From Prochlorococcus sp. AG-311-J23 (GTDB taxonomy: Bacteria > Cyanobacteriota > Cyanobacteriia > PCC-6307 > Cyanobiaceae): a stretch of 37,648 nt of DNA. Made by a program: the position numbers and the translations under genes. Where the stretch lies: positions 1 to 37,648 of the forward strand of contig QBVL01000016.1 in NCBI GenBank assembly GCA_003284375.1, read 5' to 3'. Positions within the stretch are counted from its first letter, which is position 1. Each line of letters begins with the position of its first letter. Positions 1-9,414 of this stretch are shown here, piece after piece. Under the pieces are notes generated by a model that worked only from the letters and a program-made list of their open reading frames with translations, was not told the DNA's origin and searched no databases.

Positions 1-41
1 ACGGGAGCAAACATTGGTTTTTCGAAGATGAAGTTTCTTAA
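1..41 (+). CDS. petP: 3' end of a PetP-like (DUF2862) gene, cut by window edge
   Basis: Only the last 12 codons are visible. The third frame from the window edge reads GSKHWFFEDEVS and stops at 39-41. The aromatic-acidic ending WFFEDE resembles the C-terminus of the small cyanobacterial PetP/DUF2862 family, an SH3-like subunit of the cytochrome b6f complex; this match is from memory of the family and rests on very few residues. It lies 15 bp before chlG on the same strand, so the two are probably co-transcribed. A second frame (1-60) is also open and would overlap the chlG start by 4 bp, but its residues show no recognisable family ending. The upstream sequence would settle which frame is used. 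Confidence 0.45.
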   Translation, partial: GSKHWFFEDEVS

Positions 42-56
42 ACCTGAGATTACAAA

Positions 57-1007
57 GTGAGTGATGCTAGACAACTCCTTGGGATAAAAGGAGGTTCTGA
101 AACAACAAACATTTGGAAGCTTCGTTTGCAATTAATGAAGCCGATCACATGGATTCCCTTACTGTGGGGAGTCATATGTGGAGCTGCTGCCAGTGGTAAT
201 TATCACTGGGAAATAAGCAACTTTCTTGCTTCGATAAGTTGCATGTTTATGAGTGGACCGCTCTTAACTGGATATACCCAAACAATAAATGATTACTTTG
301 ATAGAGAAATTGATGCAATAAATGAACCGAATAGACCAATACCTTCAGGGGCAATTTCACTTTTCCAAGTAAAGTGTCAAATTTTGGTTTTATTAATAGC
401 AGGTCTTGGAGTTGCCTATTTATTAGATTTGTGGGCTCATCACACAATTCCTTCCGTCCTTCTTTTGGCATTGGGAGGTTCATTTGTAAGTTTTATTTAC
501 TCAGCACCACCGTTAAAACTTAAACAAAATGGTTGGCTCGGAAATTATGCACTTGGCGCAAGCTATATAGCTCTTCCTTGGTGGGCTGGACAGGCTCTAT
601 TTGGACATTTAACGTGGACGACCGCTCTTCTTACTCTTGCGTATAGCTTGTCAGGCTTAGGAATTGCTGTGATAAACGATTTTAAAAGCGTGGAAGGGGA
701 TAAAAGCCTTGGGCTTGAATCACTTCCTGTTGTTTTTGGTATTAAAAATGCAAGTCGTATTAGCGCTGGAATGATAGATATTTTCCAGCTAGCAATGGTG
801 GTAGTTTTAATTGCGATAGGACAACATTTTGCATCTGTTATTTTGGTTTTGTTGATAATTCCTCAAATCACATTTCAAGACATATGGCTATTACGTGATC
901 CATTAAAATTTGACGTTAAATACCAAGCCAGCGCACAACCATTTTTAATTCTAGGAATGCTTGTGACTGCAATAGCTATAGGACATAGTTCATTAATTAG
1001 TTTATAA
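57..1007 (+). CDS. chlG: Chlorophyll synthase ChlG
   Basis: ChlG is a membrane prenyltransferase that esterifies chlorophyllide with phytyl or geranylgeranyl diphosphate, the last step of chlorophyll synthesis. The 316-aa product has the UbiA-superfamily Asp-rich motif NDYFDREID (residues 78-86), followed by NEPNRPIPSG, and a second Asp motif NDFKSVEGDK (207-216). Both bind the Mg-diphosphate of the prenyl donor. About eight hydrophobic segments fit the family, and the length is normal. Translation starts at a GTG; no in-frame ATG lies nearby. It follows a petP-like gene end by 15 bp and converges with rsmB across a 91-bp gap holding a heptamer repeat. Confidence 0.96.
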   Translation: MSDARQLLGIKGGSETTNIWKLRLQLMKPITWIPLLWGVICGAAASGNYHWEISNFLASISCMFMSGPLLTGYTQTINDYFDREIDAINEPNRPIPSGAISLFQVKCQILVLLIAGLGVAYLLDLWAHHTIPSVLLLALGGSFVSFIYSAPPLKLKQNGWLGNYALGASYIALPWWAGQALFGHLTWTTALLTLAYSLSGLGIAVINDFKSVEGDKSLGLESLPVVFGIKNASRISAGMIDIFQLAMVVVLIAIGQHFASVILVLLIIPQITFQDIWLLRDPLKFDVKYQASAQPFLILGMLVTAIAIGHSSLISL

Positions 1008-1010
1008 AAT

Positions 1011-1048
1011 TAATTCTTAATTCTTAATTCTTAATTCTTAATTCTTAA
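1011..1048. repeat. Tandem heptamer repeat (TAATTCT)5
   Basis: Five perfect copies of TAATTCT run from 1011 to 1045, followed by a partial TAA. The array begins 4 bp after the chlG stop and fills about 40% of the gap between the convergent chlG and rsmB genes. No terminator hairpin is seen in this gap. Confidence 0.95.
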
Positions 1049-1098
1049 AAATACAATCATAACGATTCAAAAATATTTGAACACAATAAATCCGTTAA

Positions 1099-2436
1099 TT
1101 AATTTTTTAATTTATTTAAAACAGCAATATAAAAACCATCTCCATTATCTTCCTCACCAGGCCATATCTGTTTTTCATATTCCAATAAAAAATCAGACTT
1201 TAGTTGAAGAAAGTTTTTGATCTGATGAAAATTTTCTTCAGGATGAATAGTACAGGTGGAATAGACCAATTTACCTCCACTTTTTAATAAAGGAGCTAAC
1301 GAGTTAAGCAAATGACTTTGAACAGCGACAAGCTCCTGAATACTATCTTCATTCATTCTCCATCTTGCATCAGGGTGGCGAGAAAGAGTACCCAATCCTG
1401 AGCAAGGCGCATCGATAAGTATTCGATCAAAAAAACCATTCCAATCAGGATTTTTGAGTAATAGCTCATTTGAATCAGCAACCAATATTTGCAAGCATTT
1501 AGTCCCTAGTCTCTCCGAGTTAGCAAATATTCTTTTTGATCTTCTGGATGATCGATCTACAGACCAGAGCTTGCCCTCATTATTCATTAATTCAGCAATA
1601 TGTGTTGATTTTCCGCCTGGTGCAGCACAAGCATCAAGAATATTTTCTCCAGGCAAAGGTCCTAATGATGGGGCAATTAGCTGTGAAGATCTATCTTGAA
1701 CACTCCATAGACCTTCTTCATAGCCTGGCCATTTCCTAGGTTCACCGACACCAGACTGAACTTCTAAACCGTAAGGACAATTTGGAATCACTTGATTTTG
1801 AATCCCGCTGGAATCAAAAATTTCTTTTACTTCTTTTAAATTTGCACGCAATTTGTTCACCCTTATATCAATAGGACTAATACTGTTGAATGCTTGTGCA
1901 ATCTTATTAGCCGCTTCAACCCCCTTCCAAGCAATCAATTCATCTGCCAGCCAAAAAGGAAGTGACTCGTTTTTTGCTAATTCTAAACTTGGGTTATTTG
2001 ATTTAGGCAACAGAAGACCTTTCTCTTTGCTACGAAGAGCAGATCGCAAGATGCCATTAACAACAGGAGCCAGTTTTTTCAGACGATGAGTTTTCGCAAG
2101 CTCGACAGTTGTATTAATTGCAGCAGATGGAGGAATTCGCTCCATCTTAAAAATTTGATAAAGCCCAAGATGAAGCAACCATCTCAATAAAGGAGGTTGT
2201 TTTTTAGCAGATACTTTTCCTAATGAATCGATCCAACAATCTAAGAAATATCTTTGACGAATTGCGCCATAAGAAAGTTCAGTTATTAAAGCTTTATCCA
2301 TAGAAGTAAAAGAATAAAGATTAAAAGCCCTCTCTAAAGCCACATCCGCAAACGCCCCTCCACCAACTGCTTGTAGGACCTCCCAAGACGCCTTCCTTGC
2401 TTCAAGTCCTTTTATAGGAGATATTTTTTTACTCAC
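1099..2436 (-). CDS. rsmB: 16S rRNA (cytosine-967-C5)-methyltransferase RsmB
   Basis: RsmB (Sun/Fmu) methylates C5 of cytosine 967 in 16S rRNA using S-adenosylmethionine. The 445-aa product has an N-terminal NusB-like RNA-binding domain (about residues 10-140) and a C-terminal Rossmann methyltransferase domain. The SAM-binding motif DACAAPGGKSTH is at 268-279. The two cysteines of m5C methyltransferases are present: the motif IV Cys345 in DAPCSG and the motif VI Cys395 in STCT. Length is usual. The start is a GTG. It is convergent with chlG and divergent from the porin-like gene, with about 208 bp between the two starts. Confidence 0.95.
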   Translation of the reverse strand: MSKKISPIKGLEARKASWEVLQAVGGGAFADVALERAFNLYSFTSMDKALITELSYGAIRQRYFLDCWIDSLGKVSAKKQPPLLRWLLHLGLYQIFKMERIPPSAAINTTVELAKTHRLKKLAPVVNGILRSALRSKEKGLLLPKSNNPSLELAKNESLPFWLADELIAWKGVEAANKIAQAFNSISPIDIRVNKLRANLKEVKEIFDSSGIQNQVIPNCPYGLEVQSGVGEPRKWPGYEEGLWSVQDRSSQLIAPSLGPLPGENILDACAAPGGKSTHIAELMNNEGKLWSVDRSSRRSKRIFANSERLGTKCLQILVADSNELLLKNPDWNGFFDRILIDAPCSGLGTLSRHPDARWRMNEDSIQELVAVQSHLLNSLAPLLKSGGKLVYSTCTIHPEENFHQIKNFLQLKSDFLLEYEKQIWPGEEDNGDGFYIAVLNKLKN

Positions 2437-2584
2437 AGCAAGGTCTCAGGCGGGAAGAAAAGATATTTATTGCAGGTTATTGCAAATGTTAGACAAACCT
2501 AGCAGCAACGAAAAATTGGAATAACCAAAATAAAAATAATCATCGTTTTAACATGCCAAAGCTAAATCTGTACCAACACATGCT

Positions 2585-2612
2585 TTGAATCTATTTTCTA
2601 TCAGTGTAATAT
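2585..2612 (+). promoter_or_regulatory. Putative sigma-70-type promoter of the porin-like gene
   Basis: TTGAAT at 2585-2590 and TAATAT at 2607-2612 are separated by 16 bp, giving a plausible -35/-10 pair. Transcription would start near 2619, leaving a leader of about 26 nt that contains the GAGGA ribosome-binding site just before the ATG at 2645. It was found by eye in an AT-rich region, so a chance match is possible. Confidence 0.4.
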
Positions 2613-2644
2613 TTTATACATACATCATTTTGTGTGAGGACACA

Positions 2645-3658
2645 ATGAAATTATTTCAACGTTTATTGGTAGCTCCTGCTGCTTTGGGCCTAATGGCTCC
2701 AGTAGCAGTAAATGCTGATACTGCAGATTTTGCTTCAACTACAACTCTTTCTGGTTCAGCTGTATTTACAGTTGGTTCAGTTGCTGACGGTGGAACAGCT
2801 GATACACAAGAAGAGCTTTATATGCAGTATGCATATGGCCTTGAAGTGAATTCTAGTTTCACTGGTGATGATCTATTTTCTGCTGGCATCGTAACTGGTA
2901 ATGCTAGTGGTCCATTAGCAAGCATGGATAGCGCGGAAGAAGGAACAGGTGCTCTTACAGTTGATTCACTTTTCTACTCTTTCCCTGTTGGAGATCTTTC
3001 AGTAACTGCTGGTCCTTTAGTTGATCAGGATGATGTTGTTGCGGCAACAACTTCTGCTTACTCAGATGCTTTCAGACTAGGCAGCATGCCTTATTCTTTG
3101 GCTGGTAATGAAACTGGTCCTGGAGTTGGTGTTGCTTACTCTAACGACAACGGAGTAGTTGCTTCTGTAAGTTTCGTTTCTGTTGGTGGTACTGATTCAT
3201 CAGTAGGAATCGGTGCTGATAATGGCGATGATGTAACAACAGTTACTCTTGGTTATGATGGCGACGGCTTTGGTGGCGGTCTAGTAATCGCTTCTAACGA
3301 CGGTGAAGGCGGCACTGGTGGATACGATACATTTGGTGGCGGAATCTATTACAGCCCTGAGTCAATCGACGCAACAATCAGCGTTGCTTATGACACACAA
3401 GATCCAGAAACAGGAGCTGATGCAACTGACTTGTTCGTTGGTGTTGACTACGAAGTTGGTCCTGGAACATTAAGTGCTGCTTACAATTCAACTGATGTTG
3501 ACGGTAGTGATTCTTTAGATTCAACAGGATTTGAAGTTTCTTATACTTATTCATTGAACGACAACGTTACAGTTACTCCAGGTTTCTTCACTGTTGAAGA
3601 TACAAGTACTGGTGATGACGACACAGGTGTTGTTGTTGAAACTGCATTTAGCTTCTAA
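2645..3658 (+). CDS. Secreted beta-barrel porin-like outer-membrane protein
   Basis: The product is 337 aa from the ATG at 2645, which has a GAGGA ribosome-binding site about 6 nt upstream; the reading frame is open further 5' but that part is not signal-peptide-like. The N-terminus (MKLFQRLLVAPAALGLMAP, then VAVNA) is a classic Sec signal peptide, nearly the same as in marine cyanobacterial SomA-type porins. The mature part is acidic, rich in Gly, Asp, Thr and Val, has alternating polar/hydrophobic strands, and ends in Phe (ETAFSF), as outer-membrane barrels do. It lacks the N-terminal S-layer homology domain of SomA porins, so it is either a short SLH-less relative or another barrel family. 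The gene is monocistronic, with its own promoter candidate and a strong terminator. Confidence 0.75.
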   Translation: MKLFQRLLVAPAALGLMAPVAVNADTADFASTTTLSGSAVFTVGSVADGGTADTQEELYMQYAYGLEVNSSFTGDDLFSAGIVTGNASGPLASMDSAEEGTGALTVDSLFYSFPVGDLSVTAGPLVDQDDVVAATTSAYSDAFRLGSMPYSLAGNETGPGVGVAYSNDNGVVASVSFVSVGGTDSSVGIGADNGDDVTTVTLGYDGDGFGGGLVIASNDGEGGTGGYDTFGGGIYYSPESIDATISVAYDTQDPETGADATDLFVGVDYEVGPGTLSAAYNSTDVDGSDSLDSTGFEVSYTYSLNDNVTVTPGFFTVEDTSTGDDDTGVVVETAFSF

Positions 3659-3690
3659 ATTTAATAGAAACCTAAATTCTTTTAGTTAAG

Positions 3691-3725
3691 TAAAAAGCTC
3701 CTGCCCAATGGGCAGGAGCTTTTTA
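3691..3725 (+). terminator. Strong intrinsic terminator after the porin-like gene
   Basis: A perfect 16-bp stem (3691-3706 with 3710-3725, core AGCTCCTGCCC) closes a 3-nt AAT loop and runs into a T-rich tract. It sits 33 bp after the stop codon. The A-rich left flank means it could also work on the other strand. Confidence 0.93.
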
Positions 3726-3835
3726 CTTTGTGATTTATCCAATATTTTTTTTAAATAACTAATAGGTATTTTTCATATGAAATAAAAACTACTATCCTGA
3801 TCAAAGAGCAACAACTATTAAATAAATTATTAAAA

Positions 3836-4525
3836 ATGCCTCTACTACCTAGACGTTTTGAACGTATAAAATCAGTACTTAATAGAAGAATTTCAGATCT
3901 CACAGTCTTAATTGAGAATGTTGAAAAGCCTCATAATCTCTCAGCGATAATACGAAGTTGTGATGCAGTTGGTGTTCTTGAGGCATATGCTATTTTCAAC
4001 AAAGAAAGGTTTTTAACTTTTAATAGCACTGCTCAAGGAAGTCAAAAATGGGTAAAAATAAATCAATATAAAGAGACCACTGAGGCAATAAAAGTTCTTA
4101 AAAAAAAGGGGTTTAAATTATATGGCACGAACTTGAATCCAAAATCAATTGACTATAGAAAATGTAATTTCAAGGGGCCAACAGCATTTGTACTAGGTGC
4201 AGAGAAATGGGGTATCAGTAATGAGGCTGCGAGTTTAATGGATGAGCATATTCATATTCCAATGAGAGGGATGGTTGAATCTTTAAATGTATCAGTTGCG
4301 GCATCGGCATTATTGTTTGAAGCATTAAGGCAGCGACAAGTAGTCAATATGGTTCCTGAATCTGGGGAAGGCATGACCCAGGAAACATACAAAGAAAAGC
4401 TTTTCGAGTGGGCTTACCCAGAGGTTGCTCAATGGTGCAAAAGCGAAGGCAAAAAATACCCAGAACTCAATGAGAAAGGTGAAATTATTGATGATCTCCC
4501 AAGAACTGAAAAAATGAGATGTTAA
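3836..4525 (+). CDS. trmH: tRNA (guanosine-2'-O)-methyltransferase, TrmH/SpoU family
   Basis: This is a SPOUT-class enzyme that transfers a methyl group from SAM to a ribose 2'-OH, in this subfamily Gm18 of tRNA. The 229-aa protein shows the three SpoU motifs: NLSAIIRSCDAVG (34-46), with the catalytic Arg40; LGAEKWGIS (120-128); and SLNVSVAASALLFEALRQR (149-167), which forms the trefoil-knot SAM site. A C-terminal tail of about 60 residues fits TrmH better than the longer RlmB. The start is an ATG with no obvious Shine-Dalgarno sequence. It converges with the ABC permease gene, 21 bp apart. Confidence 0.9.
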   Translation: MPLLPRRFERIKSVLNRRISDLTVLIENVEKPHNLSAIIRSCDAVGVLEAYAIFNKERFLTFNSTAQGSQKWVKINQYKETTEAIKVLKKKGFKLYGTNLNPKSIDYRKCNFKGPTAFVLGAEKWGISNEAASLMDEHIHIPMRGMVESLNVSVAASALLFEALRQRQVVNMVPESGEGMTQETYKEKLFEWAYPEVAQWCKSEGKKYPELNEKGEIIDDLPRTEKMRC

Positions 4526-4546
4526 ATTCCAAACCTGAAGTAAGTG

Positions 4547-5398
4547 TTAATTCTGAAGACTAGTTTCACTTAAAATTTTTTCTAAGCCTTCTCCAATAAA
4601 AGATAGTCCCAGCACTAAAACGAACATAGCCATACCAGGATAGATCGCTGTCCACCAGATACCAGTAGGCAATGCAACTAATGCCATATTTAAATCACTT
4701 CCCCATTCTGGAATATTCTCAGGGAGACCTAATCCAAGGAATCCCAATCCCCCAAGAACTAATACAGCATCTGCAGCATTAAGTGTTAAGACCACAGGGA
4801 CAGAAGTAAGAACATTTTTAAGAAGGTACTTTCTTATCACCCACAAAGGGGATGCTCCCATAGATATTGCTGCCTCGATATAAAGTTCTGATTTAACCTG
4901 TGAAGTCTGATTCCTAACAAGTCGAAAATATTGAGGGATATAAACAACACACAAAGCTATTGATGCATTCAATATGCCTCTACCCAATAAAAACGCCATC
5001 ACAACAGAGAGAAGAAGGACAGGAATTGTATAAAGAGTATCCATGAAAAGCACCAAAATCCTATCTAAAAGCCCACCGATATAGCCACTTAAAAGTCCCA
5101 AAGGAATTCCTACTAGAACGGCAAAAGATACGGCAACGAAAACCACTTGTAACGCAACTCCACTTGCAGCCAAAGTTCTAATACAAACATCTCTTCCTAG
5201 TCGATCAGTTCCACACCAGTGATCTATGGACGGAGGCGAAAAAATCGGGTTCCCTAACCCAAATTCACCATTAGGTACAATCTTTAAAGATATTAATAGT
5301 GGCATAAAAATAGAGATGCCTATATATATGGATAAAATTATCACCCCAGCGATAAATAGCCGTGTCGACAAATTCTTTCGTCTTAAAAAATCTCTCAA
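4547..5398 (-). CDS. ABC transporter permease, dipeptide/oligopeptide/nickel (DppC/OppC) type
   Basis: This is an inner-membrane permease of the binding-protein-dependent peptide/nickel ABC class. The 283-aa product has an OppC-type N-terminal membrane segment (12-33), the hallmark GTDRLGRDV loop (64-72), five further membrane segments and the EAA loop (EAAISMGASPLWVIRKYLL, 175-193) that contacts the ATPase. The only start before the upstream stop is a TTG at 5398. No ATPase, binding protein or partner permease is nearby, so the rest of the transporter must be elsewhere. The substrate cannot be told from sequence. Confidence 0.9.
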   Translation of the reverse strand: MRDFLRRKNLSTRLFIAGVIILSIYIGISIFMPLLISLKIVPNGEFGLGNPIFSPPSIDHWCGTDRLGRDVCIRTLAASGVALQVVFVAVSFAVLVGIPLGLLSGYIGGLLDRILVLFMDTLYTIPVLLLSVVMAFLLGRGILNASIALCVVYIPQYFRLVRNQTSQVKSELYIEAAISMGASPLWVIRKYLLKNVLTSVPVVLTLNAADAVLVLGGLGFLGLGLPENIPEWGSDLNMALVALPTGIWWTAIYPGMAMFVLVLGLSFIGEGLEKILSETSLQN

Positions 5399-5495
5399 CT
5401 TAAATGATTAAATAATAAGACCTAATTAAATTTAGCTGTAAAAGGTAGAAATTAAAAAAAAAATTGCTTAAATAAATGAATACATACATTTTAAG

Positions 5496-5663
5496 ATGAA
5501 TTTTAAAAATGATGGTCTCACCGTAGGGGAGCTCTCAATAACCATTGCAGTATTAATAATCATAGGTTTTATATGGACAACTCTATCCAAAGACAAAGGG
5601 AATAAGGAAGTCTCAATGTTTATAAATAATTCAAGTGAAATAAGCTACACAAGACAAATATAG
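5496..5663 (+). CDS. 55-aa prepilin-like membrane peptide
   Basis: A short ORF from an ATG at 5496 encodes MNFKNDGLTVGELSITIAVL followed by more hydrophobic residues and a hydrophilic tail ending TRQI. The start has the layout of a type IV prepilin: a short basic leader ending in Gly7, then a hydrophobic helix with Glu at +5 after the Gly (Glu12), as in G|xxxxE prepilin-peptidase sites. No globular pilin domain follows. It could be a minor pseudopilin-like peptide or simply a single-pass membrane protein. It lies between the TTG start of the ABC permease and the lepA stop, opposite in strand to both. Function unknown. Confidence 0.6.
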   Translation: MNFKNDGLTVGELSITIAVLIIIGFIWTTLSKDKGNKEVSMFINNSSEISYTRQI

Positions 5664-5683
5664 ATCATCGAAATATCTATTAA

Positions 5684-7492
5684 TCATTGATTTAATTTCA
5701 AGACAGCCATAAAAGCCTCTTGGGGAACATCTACTTTCCCCATAGACTTCATTCGTTTCTTCCCTTTTGCCTGTTTCTTCAACAATTTCTTTTTTCTAGA
5801 TATATCGCCTCCGTAGCATTTTGACAAAACATCTTTTCGTAAAGCACTAATACCTTCACTTGCAATAATTCGACTCCCAATTGAAGCCTGTAAAGGAATC
5901 TTAAATTGCTGTTTTGGAATAAGTTCTTTTAATTTCTCAACAAGTCCTTTCCCGACACCATAAGCGTTATCTTTATGAACAATCGTTGTTAAAGGGTCTG
6001 CCCGTTCTGAATTAATTAAAACGTCTAATCTGACTAAATCATTTTCCCTATAACCAATTAAGTGGTATTCCATAGAGGCATATCCCTTAGTTCTACTTTT
6101 CATCTGATCAAAGAAGTCTGTCACAACTTCTGCAAGAGGTATTTCATAAATAAGCGTAACTCGATCAGTCGTTATGTACTTCATATCGATAAAGTCTCCT
6201 CTTCTATCCTGACAAAGACCCATCAAAGTTCCGTTGTATTCATTGGGAGCATAAATTTCCATTCGAACGTAGGGTTCTTCTATGGTTTCACGTTTTTGAG
6301 GATCTGGAAGTGTAGCTGGATTATCGATCATCCTAACTTCTCCATCAATCATTTTGACTTTATAAATAACTGATGGAGCCGTAACAATTAAATCCAAATC
6401 ATATTCACGTTCTAAACGCTCTTGAACAATTTCCATATGCAATAAACCTAAAAATCCACAACGGAAGCCAAATCCCATAGCACTACTTGTTTCAGGTTCA
6501 TATTTCAAAGCAGCATCAGATAGCTGTAATTTATCTAGAGCCTCTCGTAGATCTGGATATTGATCTGCATCCGTGGGAAACAATCCACAAAAAACCATTG
6601 GTTTGGCTTCGGCATAACCTGGTAAAGCATCTTCAGCAGGTCTATCCACCAACGTAATCGTATCCCCTACTCTCGCATCAGCAACTGCTTTAATAGATGC
6701 AGCTAAATATCCAACTTCACCAGCATGAAGAGACTTTACTTTTACTTGATCAGGAGCCATCACACCTATTTCATCTAACTCATAACTTTTTTTACTAGAC
6801 ATAAGCAAAACCTTGTCTTTCTTACTTATGCCACCACTCATGATTCTGAAATAAACAATCACACCTCTGTAAGGGTCGTAATAGGAATCAAAAATAAGTG
6901 CTTTTGTAGCTTGATCAGCATTATCTTTAGGAGAAGGTATTCTGTCTACTACTGCTTGCAATATTTCTGGAATACCAACTCCTGTTTTAGCAGAACAAGT
7001 AATTGCCTTAGATGTATCTAAACCAATAATTGATTCAATTTCATTTTTGATTTTCTCAGGATCAGCTCCAGGTAAATCAACTTTATTGAGAACAGGAATA
7101 ATTTCTAAATCATTTTCCAAAGCGAGATAAACATTGGCCAAAGTTTGAGCTTCAACTCCTTGACTAGCATCAACAACTAGCAAGGCGCCTTCACAAGCCT
7201 GCAATGATCGACTTACCTCATAAGAAAAGTCAACATGGCCAGGTGTATCAATCAAATTCAGGACATATTCCTCTCCATCATCCGCTTTATAATTCATTCG
7301 CGCAGCCTGTAATTTTATAGTTATTCCTCTCTCTCTCTCAAGGTCCATATTGTCCAAGAATTGTTCTTGCATGTCTCTAGAGGAGACAGTGCCAGTGTCC
7401 TGAAGAAGCCTATCTGCCAAGGTTGATTTACCATGGTCAATATGAGCAATTATGCAGAAGTTCCTCAGACGAGAAATGGGCACATTAGTCAT
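5684..7492 (-). CDS. lepA: Elongation factor 4 (LepA, ribosome back-translocase)
   Basis: LepA is a translational GTPase that acts on stalled or mis-translocated ribosomes. The 602-aa protein has all G motifs: AHIDHGKST (16-24), RGIT (55-58), DTPGH (82-86) and NKVD (136-139). It then has EF-G-like domains II, III and V and the LepA-specific C-terminal domain, with the terminal basic stretch [18 protein letters not shown]. Length is typical. The ATG at 7492 gives the canonical N-terminus just before the P-loop. The next gene upstream, mqo, is on the same strand 84 bp away. Confidence 0.97.
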   Translation of the reverse strand: MTNVPISRLRNFCIIAHIDHGKSTLADRLLQDTGTVSSRDMQEQFLDNMDLERERGITIKLQAARMNYKADDGEEYVLNLIDTPGHVDFSYEVSRSLQACEGALLVVDASQGVEAQTLANVYLALENDLEIIPVLNKVDLPGADPEKIKNEIESIIGLDTSKAITCSAKTGVGIPEILQAVVDRIPSPKDNADQATKALIFDSYYDPYRGVIVYFRIMSGGISKKDKVLLMSSKKSYELDEIGVMAPDQVKVKSLHAGEVGYLAASIKAVADARVGDTITLVDRPAEDALPGYAEAKPMVFCGLFPTDADQYPDLREALDKLQLSDAALKYEPETSSAMGFGFRCGFLGLLHMEIVQERLEREYDLDLIVTAPSVIYKVKMIDGEVRMIDNPATLPDPQKRETIEEPYVRMEIYAPNEYNGTLMGLCQDRRGDFIDMKYITTDRVTLIYEIPLAEVVTDFFDQMKSRTKGYASMEYHLIGYRENDLVRLDVLINSERADPLTTIVHKDNAYGVGKGLVEKLKELIPKQQFKIPLQASIGSRIIASEGISALRKDVLSKCYGGDISRKKKLLKKQAKGKKRMKSMGKVDVPQEAFMAVLKLNQ

Positions 7493-7576
7493 ACGAAAGC
7501 AATTAAAGGAGCAAGATCTTCATTTATCAATTCAACTTTGAATAAAAATTAAATATAGCTCACCAGTACTAAAGTT

Positions 7577-9067
7577 TTAAATTAATTTAAGTAAGAAATC
7601 GTTTCTTTTGCGAATTGCCAAAAGTGCTTCTTGGTCTGAATTAATATCTTTACCAATACTGGGAAAAAGCTCTAACATTTTATTTTTCCATTTACTTGAT
7701 TTCATTTTTTCCTGCCAGCAACGGTTTAGAACTTCAATCATTATTGTTACAGCTGTGCTTGCGCCAGGAGAAGCACCAAGTAAAGCAGCTAACGATCCAT
7801 CTGATGAAGTAACCACTTCTGTCCCCATTTTTAAAACACCACCTTTGGAAGTTTGTTTAATTATTTGAACGCGCTGTCCTGCAATTGAAAGCTTCCAATC
7901 ATCAGGTGAAACTTGAGGAAGAAATCTTTTTAAAGTTTCTATTCGATCCTCATTTGTTTGTATTAATTGATTTAATAAGTATTTTCCTAGGTCTATATTG
8001 TCTAATCCTGCTTGCAACATTGAGAAAAGATTAGTTGTTTTGATGGATCTAAACAAGTCCAATTTTGATCCGTATTTTAAAAAATTTGAACTAAATCCTG
8101 CGAAGGGACCAAATAAAAGAGATCTTTTTCCATCTATCCATCTTGTATCTAAGTGTGGGACAGACATTGGTGGTGCTCCAACTGCTGCATTTCCATAAAC
8201 CTTTGCGTTATGTGTTTTTGTTGATTTCTCCTCATCACAAATCAACCACTTGCCGCTAACAGGGAATCCTGCATATGAAAAGCTTTCTGGAATTCTCGAT
8301 TTTTGCAAAAGGGATAAAGCTCCTCCTCCTGCACCTAGGAAAACAAACTTTGACCTAACAATTCTATTTTTTTTTGCTCCTTCTAAAGATAAATACCAGT
8401 CTCCCTCACTATCTTGTTGAAGATTTTCAACATTAGTAGAGTAGTTAATCTCAATAGATTTTGCCCCTTCAATTTGATTGATATATGAGCGAGTTAAATT
8501 GCCAAAATCAATATCAGTTCCTCTTTTAATTCTTGTCGCAGCAATTTTTTCACTTTGTTTCCTACCATCCATAATCAATGGAATCCAATCTTTTAATTCT
8601 CCATGATCTTTCGTGAATTCCATTTGTGCAAAAGCAGCATGAAAACTAAGTTCAGAAAACCTTTTTTCAAGCAAAGAAATATCTTTATCTCCAAAGACAA
8701 GGCTGATGTGTGGCAACTTATTTAAAAAAGTTTCTGGTATCAGTTTTCGTTTTTGTGCCAAAGATGCCCAAAACTCTAAGCTTTGCTCAAAGGACTTATT
8801 TATTTCAAAAGCTTTGGTAGTGCTAAGAGATCCATCCTCTTGTATTGGAGTGTAATTAAGCTCACAATTTGCCGCATGTCCTGTTCCAGCATTGTTCTTG
8901 GCGCAGCTACTTTCCAATCCAGCAGAAGACAATCTTTCAACAACCAGTAATCGTAAATCTGGTTCAAGCTCATGCAGAAGTACCGCAAGAGTGGAGCTCA
9001 TAATTCCTGCACCTACTAATATTGCGTCATACGTATTTTCTGAATCTGAAGCACTAGTATTAAACAA
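7577..9067 (-). CDS. mqo: Malate:quinone oxidoreductase
   Basis: Mqo is an FAD-dependent peripheral membrane enzyme that oxidises malate to oxaloacetate and passes electrons to quinone. Near the N-terminus it has the Rossmann FAD motif YDAILVGAGIMSSTLA and then the family signature NNAGTGHAANCELNYTP; near the C-terminus are SPDDWKLSIAGQRVQIIK and ALLGASPGASTA. A TTG at 9067 is preferred as start because it gives an N-terminus a little before the FAD motif. A TTG at 9103 would add 12 residues but leave only 38 bp to the divergent nfu gene. No ATG is available in either stretch. Length of about 496 aa is normal. Confidence 0.93.
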   Translation of the reverse strand: MFNTSASDSENTYDAILVGAGIMSSTLAVLLHELEPDLRLLVVERLSSAGLESSCAKNNAGTGHAANCELNYTPIQEDGSLSTTKAFEINKSFEQSLEFWASLAQKRKLIPETFLNKLPHISLVFGDKDISLLEKRFSELSFHAAFAQMEFTKDHGELKDWIPLIMDGRKQSEKIAATRIKRGTDIDFGNLTRSYINQIEGAKSIEINYSTNVENLQQDSEGDWYLSLEGAKKNRIVRSKFVFLGAGGGALSLLQKSRIPESFSYAGFPVSGKWLICDEEKSTKTHNAKVYGNAAVGAPPMSVPHLDTRWIDGKRSLLFGPFAGFSSNFLKYGSKLDLFRSIKTTNLFSMLQAGLDNIDLGKYLLNQLIQTNEDRIETLKRFLPQVSPDDWKLSIAGQRVQIIKQTSKGGVLKMGTEVVTSSDGSLAALLGASPGASTAVTIMIEVLNRCWQEKMKSSKWKNKMLELFPSIGKDINSDQEALLAIRKRNDFLLKLI

Positions 9068-9141
9068 AATCTTTATCAAGATTACATACAGAGTATCCTG
9101 CAATTAACTAAGCTAAGCAAAATTAAATTAAGTAAGCCGAA

Positions 9142-9387
9142 ATGAGCGAAGAAACTCTTGCGCTGACGACAGAAAACGTTGAGAAGGTTCTTGATGAATT
9201 AAGACCATTTCTCATGGCAGATGGAGGGAATGTAGAGATAGCTGAAATAGATGGACCAATCGTCAAAGTTAGACTTCAGGGAGCTTGCGGAAGTTGTCCA
9301 AGTAGCACGATGACTTTAAAGATGGGCATTGAAAGAAAATTAAGGGAAATGATTCCAGAGGTTAGCGAGGTAATACAAGTTTTATAA
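9142..9387 (+). CDS. nfu: NifU C-terminal-type iron-sulfur scaffold protein
   Basis: This small scaffold protein assembles and hands over Fe-S clusters (NifU-C/CnfU family), which in cyanobacteria feed photosystem I and ferredoxins. The 81-aa product is a single NifU C-terminal domain with the cluster-binding CxxC in GACGSCPSS (Cys49, Cys52), preceded by [11 protein letters not shown] and followed by the conserved [10 protein letters not shown] helix. It has no A-type or IscU domain. The ATG start is clear. It is divergent from mqo with a very short shared promoter region. Confidence 0.95.
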   Translation: MSEETLALTTENVEKVLDELRPFLMADGGNVEIAEIDGPIVKVRLQGACGSCPSSTMTLKMGIERKLREMIPEVSEVIQVL

Positions 9388-9414
9388 ATTAACTTTCTAA
9401 TTAACCTTTATTAT

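Noticed and set aside
1454-2089. Plus-strand ORFs of 67-81 codons opposite rsmB
   Set aside because: They are antisense to a clear conserved gene and have no protein-like features.
2585-2644. 20-residue N-terminal extension of the porin-like protein from the TTG at 2585
   Set aside because: It would bury the signal peptide, which begins at the ATG at 2645 with a good ribosome-binding site; the extra part overlaps the likely promoter.
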